A DNA stretch of 13,318 nt from Pseudomonadota bacterium (GCA_023423775.1 JAFAEZ010000085.1:1-13318); one strand, 5' to 3'; counted from the first letter of the stretch, positions 1 through 5,663 are shown. The notes: generated by a model not told the origin, from the sequence alone. Translations and numbers: made by a program.

Positions 1-715
1 GCGCGGTGCCGGCGAGCTGGGCGCGCAATTCGGCCACACGCGCGCACGTCTTGGCGACGCGCAGCTCGGGATTGGAAATGCCGTCGAGCAGGGCGTTGAG
101 CGCGCCAGCGGCGTGGAGCGCGCGCACCCGTTCCTTCAAAGCGGCGACGTTCCCGACCCCGAACAGCCGGCACAAGGACGCCACCGTCGCCTCGTTCCAG
201 CGGTCGAGCGTCTTATGGGCATTTTCGATGCGCGAGAGGATCACCGGCGGGATGCCGTAGTCCTTGTCGAGCGCGGCGATGGTCAGCGCTTCGTCCGAAG
301 TCCGGCGGTGGCGCAGGGCCGCGCCGAGCAAGGCGGCGAAGGTTTCGGCCTCGCGGTCGAAGCTGCGATCGTCGTGGATGTCGGCCGCCCAGGCCGGCAG
401 ATCGAAGGCCGGATCCTTTATGTCGATCAGCAGGTCGGTCGGCGCGACGCCGAGGGCGGCGGCGATCCGCACCAGCTCGTCGGCCTTGGCGAAGACCTCG
501 CCGCGCTCGATCTTGGACAATCTTATATAGGGTATGTCGGGCAGCGCCTCGGCCAGGGCGAGCAGCTTGGGATAGCCGTGCCGCCGGCGCAGCGCGCGCA
601 AATTATTGGGAAAGACGATCGCCTTGTAGCGATCGATCCGGACCTCGCGTCCGGCCGCTCGCGGCCGGCGCCGTGCGGCCGTGATCGTGACGGTTCCAAC
701 CCGCTTTGCGCCCAT
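1..715 (-). CDS. Double helix-turn-helix (XRE-type) transcriptional regulator, 3' end outside window
   Basis: The reading frame is open from an ATG at 715 to the left edge, giving 238 visible residues with no stop. Two Cro/C1-like helix-turn-helix regions can be seen. The first spans about residues 37-98 (it starts NNLRALRRRHGYPK and contains IRLSKIERGEVF). The second spans about 125-187 (ALTIAALDKDYGIPPVILSR, then IENAHKTLDRW). The SKIERG and SRIENA segments fit the recognition-helix end of XRE folds. It is therefore a likely cytoplasmic DNA-binding regulator; the target and any C-terminal sensing domain are not visible. The start is uncertain, because an in-frame GTG lies at 727 and the Shine-Dalgarno match is poor. 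It lies 88 bases downstream of the 173-aa gene on the same strand, with its own possible -10 box at 746-751. The family call is fairly sure; a link to flagella is only inferred from position. Confidence 0.8.
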   Translation of the reverse strand, partial: MGAKRVGTVTITAARRRPRAAGREVRIDRYKAIVFPNNLRALRRRHGYPKLLALAEALPDIPYIRLSKIERGEVFAKADELVRIAAALGVAPTDLLIDIKDPAFDLPAWAADIHDDRSFDREAETFAALLGAALRHRRTSDEALTIAALDKDYGIPPVILSRIENAHKTLDRWNEATVASLCRLFGVGNVAALKERVRALHAAGALNALLDGISNPELRVAKTCARVAELRAQLAGTA

Positions 716-745
716 GACCCGCCCCACAGCCCATCCCGAAACGCC

Positions 746-751
746 CCTATA
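746..751 (-). promoter_or_regulatory. Possible -10 box of the double-XRE gene
   Basis: On the minus strand TATAGG lies 31 bases upstream of the ATG at 715, inside the perfect 8-base palindrome CCTATAGG (746-753). No convincing -35 hexamer is found 16-18 bases upstream. It shares the CCTATA string with the other candidate promoters on this strand. Confidence 0.3.
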
Positions 752-803
752 GGATACCGTAATAACCGAGGGTTGGGGCGCTGTCGAGAAGTCCGCGCGC
801 GGG

Positions 804-1325
804 TCAATGCAAAGCGAGACCGGACCGCGCTTCAGCGAGCGCCCACGGGCCGCGATCGCGGAACGGGAGCAGCGCATCTGCGGGCGCGCGGCGCGCGGCA
901 TGATCGCTGAGCCAGGCCGCCGTCGCCGCTGCGGGGTGTCCCGACGAGACGGCAACGCCGGAGCCGTCAGTGACGACGCCGATGCGGGGCGGCACCGCAT
1001 TGGCCGGCCAGCGTCGCGCGAGATGCCGGGCTACGATCGGCGCCCGCACCTTCAGGTCTTCCGCCGCGGCGCGCGCCAGCTGTTCGAGATGCTGTTGCCG
1101 GATGGGCGCGCCAACCTGGAAACTCTGGTCCCAGGGCAGAAGCTCGACCTCGCCGGTCCGGCAGTCGATGACGATGCTGAGCAACGGTGCGCCGAGATCG
1201 GCCATCAGCGCCTGGGCCGGCGCCAGCAAGCGTCGGGCAGCCGCGATCAGTTCGGGCTCCCGGCCGGTTTCCCGGCGGGGGCAATCGGGTGCGGGCGATT
1301 CTGCGCCCTCATGTTTCGGCTTCAC
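804..1325 (-). CDS. Hypothetical protein, 173 aa
   Basis: I do not recognise this family. The start is a GTG at 1325, preceded by AAGGGAT at a spacing of about 10 bases; no in-frame ATG occurs before residue 41. The N-terminal 25 residues are polar and charged, with no signal peptide or membrane segment. A more ordered core runs from about residue 26 to 135: a helix-rich part followed by LLSIVIDCRTGEVELLPWD, which reads like paired beta strands, then a helical part and IGVVTDGSGVAVSSG, again strand-like. The protein looks soluble and cytoplasmic. A 196-codon open frame runs antisense over the same stretch. The minus frame is preferred because it matches its neighbours' strand, has a perfect TATAAT upstream at 1353-1358, and gives a more protein-like composition. 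Function unknown. Confidence 0.65.
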   Translation of the reverse strand: MKPKHEGAESPAPDCPRRETGREPELIAAARRLLAPAQALMADLGAPLLSIVIDCRTGEVELLPWDQSFQVGAPIRQQHLEQLARAAAEDLKVRAPIVARHLARRWPANAVPPRIGVVTDGSGVAVSSGHPAAATAAWLSDHAARRAPADALLPFRDRGPWALAEARSGLALH

Positions 1326-1347
1326 TCGGTCAAATCCCTTGTGCTTG

Positions 1348-1363
1348 CCTCCATTATAGGAGG
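1348..1363 (-). promoter_or_regulatory. -10 box TATAAT framed by a 5-base inverted repeat, upstream of the 173-aa gene
   Basis: On the minus strand a perfect TATAAT (1353-1358) lies 28 bases upstream of the GTG at 1325. It is exactly flanked by CCTCC and GGAGG (1359-1363 and 1348-1352). The -35 region (CGGTCG at a 17-base spacing) is poor. The flanking repeat could be an operator over the -10, or chance. Confidence 0.45.
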
Positions 1364-1388
1364 TGCAGCGGGCACCGACCGAATTTCA

Positions 1389-1402
1389 CCCGCATAAGCG
1401 GG
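1389..1402 (-). terminator. Short hairpin after the sigma-factor gene (weak terminator or operator)
   Basis: CCCGC-ATAA-GCGGG forms a perfect 5-bp stem with a 4-base loop, 9 bases beyond the sigma gene's TAA stop. No T-run follows on the minus strand, so it is a poor intrinsic terminator. Its centre also lies about 42 bases upstream of the downstream edge of the -10 box at 1353-1358, so a regulator site is an alternative. Confidence 0.3.
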
Positions 1403-1410
1403 ACAGCCTA

Positions 1411-2505
1411 TTAATGGACGAGCGACTTGCCCTCGCCGGTCGCCGTCCGCACGACGGCGCCGTCGGCCGCATGGTCGATCGTCGTATCGCCCTCGACGCG
1501 GATTGCCGCCTGGGCCGGCGCGATCGCGACGACTCGAGTCAGCCGGTTGTGAGGCTGGTCCATCTCGGGAAGGATGTTGGCATCCGCAGTCTCGGCGGGC
1601 TTGGCCGGGGCCTTCGTGCGCGGCTTGGCGACGACCGCGACGGGCTTGCGATCTTCGGCCATCATCGCGAATTTTGGGTGGCTGGCGGTCAGTTCGCCGA
1701 TCGTCTTGGCGGCGCGCTTTGTGATCTGGCGGACTCGCTCCTTGGTGAGGCCGGTGTCGGCACCGAGCTCGTCCAGCGTGGCGACGTCGAATACGCGGCG
1801 CTCGACGATGGCGCGGTTGCGGGCGAGCTTGGCTTCCAGTTTCTCCAGCTCCTCCGGCTCGATGCCGCGGAAGCGGGCCGGAACACGGCTCGGCACGTTG
1901 TCACGGAGCGCGCCGGGCTGGGTAGCGATGGCGCGCTTGGCCCGCGGCCGCTTGCGAAGCTGTTCGAGGCCGACGGTTCGCAGGTGCTCGATATATTCCT
2001 CGACGAGCGCTTCGGTCGCTGCTTCGGCGAGATAGGCGGAAGCGCCGGCTTCGACCCGCTCAAGCGCATCTTCGTCCTCGATGATCGCCTCGATCGTCGA
2101 TTCATCGCCGTCGGAGCCGTAAGCGATATTGTGGATGGAAACCGTGGTCGCCTCGACCTTCTTGGCCGAAGAACGCTGGTCGGTCATCAGGCGGAAGCGC
2201 AGGCTCTGCATCTCGCCGCGGATCTGCCAGTTGACGAAGGTGGTGAACTGGGCCTTTTCCGGCTCATAGGCTTCAATCGCGCGGTGCACCGCGATCGCGG
2301 CGGCCTGCTCGGCATCCTCCCAATGGGCCGCGAGGCCATATTGGCGGATGAAATGGCGGATGCGGGGGGCGATCAGCTTCAGGATCGAAGCGAAAGCCTT
2401 GTCGACATTGTGGCGCTGGCGAACGCTGGGCTTCATGCCCCCGGCCGGTCGGTTCTCGATGACGGTTGCGACCAGAGCTTCCAGCGCGACGGTGGTCTTC
2501 GACAT
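1411..2505 (-). CDS. RNA polymerase sigma-70 family factor, RpoH-like, with long C-terminal tail
   Basis: A 364-aa protein that looks like a divergent sigma factor directing RNA polymerase to particular promoters. Region 2 falls at about residues 36-110: a helical stretch with HWEDAEQAAAIAVHRAIEAY, then FTTFVNWQIRGEMQSLRF, the core-binding and -10-reading helices. The segment after it (LMTDQRSSAKK) replaces the usual RpoH box. A linker of about 110 residues follows. Region 4 is at about 226-275: a helix-turn-helix with VATLDELGADTGLTKERVRQ followed by ITKRAAKTI, the -35-reading part. Residues 276-364 are an Ala/Pro/Lys-rich, apparently disordered tail not typical of sigma factors. The ATG at 2505 follows GAGGGGGG at about 7 bases, a very strong ribosome binding site that may be hidden in a hairpin. 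It sits beside flagellar genes, so a motility or stress role is possible but only inferred. Confidence 0.8.
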   Translation of the reverse strand: MSKTTVALEALVATVIENRPAGGMKPSVRQRHNVDKAFASILKLIAPRIRHFIRQYGLAAHWEDAEQAAAIAVHRAIEAYEPEKAQFTTFVNWQIRGEMQSLRFRLMTDQRSSAKKVEATTVSIHNIAYGSDGDESTIEAIIEDEDALERVEAGASAYLAEAATEALVEEYIEHLRTVGLEQLRKRPRAKRAIATQPGALRDNVPSRVPARFRGIEPEELEKLEAKLARNRAIVERRVFDVATLDELGADTGLTKERVRQITKRAAKTIGELTASHPKFAMMAEDRKPVAVVAKPRTKAPAKPAETADANILPEMDQPHNRLTRVVAIAPAQAAIRVEGDTTIDHAADGAVVRTATGEGKSLVH

Positions 2506-2510
2506 ATTCA

Positions 2511-2560
2511 GTCCCCCCCTCAGGGAGAGCAGCGACCCCCGCGCTCTCCTGTGGTGGGAC
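2511..2560 (-). promoter_or_regulatory. Leader RNA hairpin covering the sigma gene's ribosome binding site
   Basis: In the minus-strand transcript GGAGAGC (2549-2543) pairs perfectly with GCUCUCC (2530-2524). A further GCG/CGC pairing closes the loop across one bulged U. Outside it, GUCCCACC (2560-2553) can pair with GGGGGGAC (2518-2511) with one A-G mismatch. The second arm contains most of the Shine-Dalgarno run and ends 5 bases before the ATG at 2505. Folding would hide the ribosome binding site, as in RNA thermometers known upstream of heat-shock genes. The pairing is seen in the sequence; the regulatory role is inference. Confidence 0.45.
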
Positions 2561-2592
2561 CTATTTGCCGCCGAACGTTTAACGACGGCGTT

Positions 2593-2628
2593 ATCCTATG
2601 CTCCGCATATGTACGTATATTATAGGAT
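2593..2628 (-). promoter_or_regulatory. Proximal promoter of the sigma gene: TATAAT, with a 7-base inverted repeat
   Basis: On the minus strand a perfect TATAAT (2619-2624) lies 114 bases upstream of the ATG at 2505. No good -35 is seen at 16-18 bases. The element lies in one arm of an inverted repeat (ATCCTAT at 2593-2599, ATAGGAT at 2622-2628), with a near-palindrome ATATGTACGTAT between the arms. An operator overlapping the start point is possible. Confidence 0.45.
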
Positions 2629-2679
2629 GGAGATAGATCGCCGAGCCTCGAAAACCCCAGCTTTTCAGCGATTCCGAGG

Positions 2680-2694
2680 TTAATATCACAGTAA
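2680..2694 (-). promoter_or_regulatory. CtrA-like box TTAC-N7-TTAA
   Basis: Read on the minus strand the site is TTAC-N7-TTAA followed by CC. The known CtrA consensus is TTAA-N7-TTAA, so there is one mismatch. CtrA controls motility genes in many Alphaproteobacteria. The box lies between the two candidate promoters of the sigma gene. Seven of eight bases in an AT-rich patch is modest evidence. Confidence 0.3.
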
Positions 2695-2731
2695 CGAATA
2701 GGATCGCTGTCCGTCGTCGGGACCCTTAATC

Positions 2732-2760
2732 CTTATAGGAATGTTACGGAGCCTTGTCAG
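2732..2760 (-). promoter_or_regulatory. Distal sigma-70-type promoter upstream of the sigma gene
   Basis: On the minus strand CTGACA (2755-2760), exactly 17 bases, then TATAAG (2732-2737). Each hexamer differs from the consensus by one base, making this the best -35/-10 pair in the window. It lies about 230 bases upstream of the ATG at 2505 and just after the chemoreceptor gene, so it would give a leader of about 220 nt. Confidence 0.55.
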
Positions 2761-2771
2761 CTTTCGGTGCG

Positions 2772-2801
2772 AAAAATGCGATTCGGGCCTCATGCCGCCC
2801 G
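2772..2801 (-). terminator. Weak candidate terminator of the globin chemoreceptor gene
   Basis: On the minus strand CGGGC (2797-2801) and GCCCG (2784-2788) form a 5-bp stem overlapping the stop codon at 2790-2792. A run of five T (2772-2776) comes 7 bases after the stem. The short stem and the gap make it weak. Confidence 0.25.
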
Positions 2802-4139
2802 CACGTTGGCGACGAAGGCGCTCACCTCCCGGGTCAAGGCATCGGCCTGTTCGGATAGGCTCGCCGCCGAGGAGAACACCTCGCGCGCGGCGGAGCCGGT
2901 CGCCTCGGTAACCTGGCTCACCCGGACGATATTGTCCGACACTTCGAGCGCGGCCTGCGCCGTCTGCTGGACGTTGCGCGAGATTTCCGTGCTGGCCACG
3001 CTCTGCTGCTGGACCGCGGCGGCGATGTTCGCCGCAATCGCGCCGACATCGTCGATCGTGCCGGTGATCGACTGGATCGCATCGACCGCCTGCTGGGTCG
3101 CACCCTGGATCCGGCCGATCTGGCTCTCGATCTGCTCGGTGGCGGTCGCAGTCTGGGCCGCGAGGTTCTTCACTTCGGCGGCGACGACGTCGAAGCCCTT
3201 GCCAGCCTCACCCGCGCGCGCGGCCTCGATACCGGCGTTGAGCGCGAGCATGTGGATCTTGTTGGCGATGGTCGCGATCAGGCCGACGACCTGGCCGATA
3301 TTGGCGGCGCCGTCCGCCAAGGTACGCACCAGCGTATCCGTGCGATGCGCGTCCTCTACCGCCTTGGCGGTGGTTTCGGTGGATTGCGCGACCTGCTGGC
3401 TGATGTCGCCGATCGAGCTCGACAGCTGGCCGGCCGCCGACGCCACCGTCTGCACTGCGCGGCTCGCTTGCTCGGCGGCGGTCGCCACGGTCATGGCGCG
3501 CTGGCTGGCTTCGCCGGTGGTCCCGCTCATCGACTGGGCGGTGGCCTCGAGCTCGGTCGAAGCCACCGCCAGCAGGCCGGCCATATGGCCGATCTTGCCC
3601 TCGAATTCGTCGGCGAGCGCATCGACGCGGCGATCGAACGCCAGCTTGTTCTCGTCGATATAGACCGAGATCGCCAGATCCATATCGATCATCGCCGCCC
3701 GATTGAGCGCCGCCAGCAGCGCGGCCGCCTTCTGGCGGGCGCGGCCGCGCGAGAGGCTGAGCCGGTAGAAGGACAGCGCGTGCGGATAGAGTTCGCCGAG
3801 GATGAATGAATAGCCGCCAAGATACCAGCGCGGCTCGAGGCCGATGCGGCTGTGGACGAGGCCGATCGCGCGGCAGGAGGCGACATAATCGTCGTCGAAA
3901 CGGCCCGAGAAGAGCCGGGTCCAGTGCGACACCTGATTGCGCGCGGCGCGGTCCATCGCGCCGGCACCCTTGAACATTGCCGCGAGCTCGGGCCACTTGC
4001 GGATATTGGCGTAGAAGCGGCCGATGATCGCCGGCAGTTCCCGGTTCAGTACGGGACGGAAATCGTCGAGCAGGTCGCGGTCGGCGGGGGTGAAGCCCAC
4101 GAAGGCGAGGCGATCGACGAGTTCGGTGCTGACGGTCAT
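2790..4139 (-). CDS. Globin-coupled methyl-accepting chemoreceptor (soluble oxygen sensor)
   Basis: A 449-aa protein joining a haem-binding globin sensor to a chemotaxis signalling domain. Residues 1 to about 165 match the HemAT-type globin: the segment VHSRIGLEPRWYLGGY (95-110) carries the expected proximal haem ligand His96. After a coiled-coil link, about 200-445 is the helical hairpin of methyl-accepting chemotaxis proteins, with the CheA/CheW-binding tip around 295-320 (MLALNAGIEAARAGEAGKGF). There is no membrane segment or signal peptide, so it should be cytoplasmic. The C-terminus (VSAFVANVRAA) lacks the NWETF-like pentapeptide that tethers CheR in some receptors. It would sense oxygen (or NO/CO) and steer the flagellar motor: aerotaxis. 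The ATG at 4139 has only a weak ribosome binding site. A four-codon ATG-to-TGA frame from 4150 overlaps its start, probably by chance. It lies 122 bases after the transglycosylase-like gene, with a terminator-like hairpin between. Confidence 0.93.
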   Translation of the reverse strand: MTVSTELVDRLAFVGFTPADRDLLDDFRPVLNRELPAIIGRFYANIRKWPELAAMFKGAGAMDRAARNQVSHWTRLFSGRFDDDYVASCRAIGLVHSRIGLEPRWYLGGYSFILGELYPHALSFYRLSLSRGRARQKAAALLAALNRAAMIDMDLAISVYIDENKLAFDRRVDALADEFEGKIGHMAGLLAVASTELEATAQSMSGTTGEASQRAMTVATAAEQASRAVQTVASAAGQLSSSIGDISQQVAQSTETTAKAVEDAHRTDTLVRTLADGAANIGQVVGLIATIANKIHMLALNAGIEAARAGEAGKGFDVVAAEVKNLAAQTATATEQIESQIGRIQGATQQAVDAIQSITGTIDDVGAIAANIAAAVQQQSVASTEISRNVQQTAQAALEVSDNIVRVSQVTEATGSAAREVFSSAASLSEQADALTREVSAFVANVRAA

Positions 4140-4180
4140 TGGATATCCATTGCGGCCGGAACGGACCGGCGGGTCGTGAG

Positions 4181-4203
4181 AAAAAGGAGCCGCGGCGGCG
4201 GCT
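4181..4203 (-). terminator. Terminator-like hairpin between the flbT operon and the globin chemoreceptor
   Basis: On the minus strand AGCCGC-CGCC-GCGGCT (4203-4188) forms a 6-bp stem with a 4-base loop, then CC and a run of five T (4185-4181). It suits the end of the flbT-fliI-fliJ-transglycosylase operon. It also lies between the predicted -10 of the chemoreceptor gene (4211-4216) and its ATG, so it could act as an attenuator. Confidence 0.5.
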
Positions 4204-4210
4204 TTGTCTC

Positions 4211-4259
4211 TTTATAGGCGGGGCGGCGGCGCGCGCCCGGCGGCGCGGCAAATTTGCCG
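4211..4259 (-). promoter_or_regulatory. Putative chemoreceptor promoter: TATAAA with an upstream 14-base palindrome
   Basis: On the minus strand TATAAA (4211-4216) is the likely -10; no -35 match is seen. A perfect 14-base palindrome CGGCAAATTTGCCG lies at 4246-4259, centred about 41.5 bases upstream of the downstream edge of the -10 (roughly -48 from a start point near 4204). Its core GGCAAA-TTTGCC is shared with 7513-7525. An activator site for a promoter with a poor -35 is the simplest reading. The palindrome begins just after the stop codon of the transglycosylase-like gene. Confidence 0.45.
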
Positions 4260-4261
4260 GA

Positions 4262-5215
4262 TCAGGCGTCGAAGCGTGCCGGCCGGACGTGCCGCCCGAC
4301 ATAGTTCATCAGCCAGGCGCGATGGGCGTCGGTTGCGTCGCCGGCCGCGGCGATGCGCTGACCCGCGGCGGCCGCGCCGACCTGGGCCGAGAGCAGGTGC
4401 CGCGCGCGCGACGGATCCAGCCCCTCCTTCATGAACCTGATCGCGTCGCCGACCCCGAGATGGTGCCCGAGATAGGCCGCATGCGCGACGCCCTCGACAC
4501 TGTCGCCGATGGCGACACCCGCCTTGCGCAAGCGATCGAGGTTGCCGCGCGCATAATCGGCGGTCGCCTGGATCGAGGCGGCGGGATCGTAGCGCAAAGC
4601 CAGCAACTCGGAGCGCGCACCGCGCGCGACCTTGCCGCTTTCGGTCAGCCAGCCGCGCGCCTTCGCCTCGCCGTTGAGCCAGGTGCCCGGCCGCTCTGCC
4701 TCGCTCTGCCAGGTGCTGCTCAAAAACTGGCCGAGTCCTGCCGCGCTGGAACGCGGGTTGCGGGAATAGGCTTTCCAGCCGCCGTCGCGGTCCTTGGCCG
4801 CCTCGGCGTCGACGATCGCGGCCAGCGCCGCCGCCGGGATGCCGGTGCGTTCTGCCGCGGCGTTGAGGCTGGCTTCGTGACGGGCATTGACGCCGAGCCC
4901 GCCGGCGCGTCCGACAGCCACCGGGGACTCGGGCGTGCGCGTGCCCTCGACCGCCGGCTGCGTTATGGGCGCCGCAACCGGCGCCGTCGGTGCGCGGGCC
5001 GCGGGGCGCGGTGCCCCCAGAGCCGCCAGCAATGAATCGAAATCGGTCATCGCGCCGGCGCCTTCGGTGGGCGCCGTTTCCGGACTGCCGAAATCGCCGC
5101 CGTCGCCAAGCGCCGCCCGCCACAGGCGGCTCGTCAGCTCGGACCGCGCCTGGGTATAGATCAATTCGGCTTTCTGCTCGGGCCGCATCTGGGCAAGATC
5201 GAGACGGGCGATCAT
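4262..5215 (-). CDS. Lytic transglycosylase-like protein at the end of the flbT-fliI operon
   Basis: A 317-aa protein. Residues 110-310 resemble SLT-type lytic transglycosylases, which cleave peptidoglycan glycan strands. A plausible catalytic Glu138 lies in IVDAEAAK, followed by SSAAGLGQFLSSTW (156-169), the family's SSAAG-QF-TW signature. PAASIQATADYARGNL (211-226) and AAYLGHHLGVGDAIRF (246-261) match the later conserved blocks. Residues 1-40 are a helix-forming segment (PEQKAELIYTQARSELTSRL), and about 63-108 is an Ala/Pro-rich linker. No Sec signal peptide is visible, so export through the flagellar apparatus, as for FlgJ, is an attractive inference. The start at 5215 has GGAGG at 8 bases and is one base from the fliJ-like stop; an upstream in-frame ATG at 5239 overlaps that gene and is less likely. 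Unlike classical FlgJ there is no clear rod-capping N-terminal domain. Confidence 0.7.
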   Translation of the reverse strand: MIARLDLAQMRPEQKAELIYTQARSELTSRLWRAALGDGGDFGSPETAPTEGAGAMTDFDSLLAALGAPRPAARAPTAPVAAPITQPAVEGTRTPESPVAVGRAGGLGVNARHEASLNAAAERTGIPAAALAAIVDAEAAKDRDGGWKAYSRNPRSSAAGLGQFLSSTWQSEAERPGTWLNGEAKARGWLTESGKVARGARSELLALRYDPAASIQATADYARGNLDRLRKAGVAIGDSVEGVAHAAYLGHHLGVGDAIRFMKEGLDPSRARHLLSAQVGAAAAGQRIAAAGDATDAHRAWLMNYVGRHVRPARFDA

Positions 5216-5216
5216 C

Positions 5217-5663
5217 TCACCGGCCTCCGTTGCCGGCACGGTTGGCCTTCATCTGGCGGGCGCGCAGGAAAGCGGCGCCGGAGAAATCGTCGGCGCGTGC
5301 CTGTTCGGCATTGGCGACAGCCCTTTCCTCCTCGGCGCGGTAGCGGCCGGCGGCGCCGTCGATCGCCTTGAAGGAGCCATAAGCGGCGACGGCCTCGGCG
5401 CGCAGGCGATCAAGCCGGCCGGCAATGACCTTGCCTTCCTGGTCGAGCCGCACGCGCTCGGCGCGCATCCGCGAGACATAAGCGAAGGTCGACATCATCG
5501 GATCGTCGGCCGCGACCTGGCTTTCACGCACCACGGCCGCCTCGACCGCCCGGGCCGAGCTTTCGACCTGGACGAGCTGGCTGACCTCGATGTTGATCGC
5601 GACGCGGACATCGTCGATCGCGCGCTGCTGGACGCGCAGCGCGCCGTCATAAGGTGTCTTCAT
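5217..5663 (-). CDS. fliJ: FliJ-like flagellar export chaperone / coiled-coil protein
   Basis: A 148-aa, charged, almost wholly helical protein with heptad-like character through about residues 15-135 and no membrane segment. FliJ is a short coiled-coil protein that works with the FliI ATPase at the cytoplasmic gate of the flagellar export apparatus and helps recycle substrate chaperones. Sequence alone is weakly diagnostic in this family. The call rests mainly on length, coiled-coil nature and the standard place directly after fliI. Its ATG overlaps the fliI stop codon (ATGA at 5660-5663), so the two are translationally coupled. The next gene starts one base after its stop. Confidence 0.65.
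   Translation of the reverse strand: MKTPYDGALRVQQRAIDDVRVAINIEVSQLVQVESSARAVEAAVVRESQVAADDPMMSTFAYVSRMRAERVRLDQEGKVIAGRLDRLRAEAVAAYGSFKAIDGAAGRYRAEEERAVANAEQARADDFSGAAFLRARQMKANRAGNGGR

Noticed and set aside
113..910. Plus-strand open frame of 265 codons over the XRE gene
   Set aside because: It is the antisense shadow of a clearly recognisable double helix-turn-helix gene; its translation is Arg/Gly-rich with no family features.
807..1397. Plus-strand open frame of 196 codons over the 173-aa gene
   Set aside because: No ribosome binding site or promoter was seen, its strand is opposite to all neighbours, and its composition is Arg/Gly-rich. Rejection is moderate, since the minus-strand protein is also unrecognised.
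4137..4150. Four-codon leader peptide (ATG at 4150 to TGA overlapping the chemoreceptor ATG)
   Set aside because: Too short to judge, has no ribosome binding site, and such overlaps occur by chance. Noted only in the gene entry.
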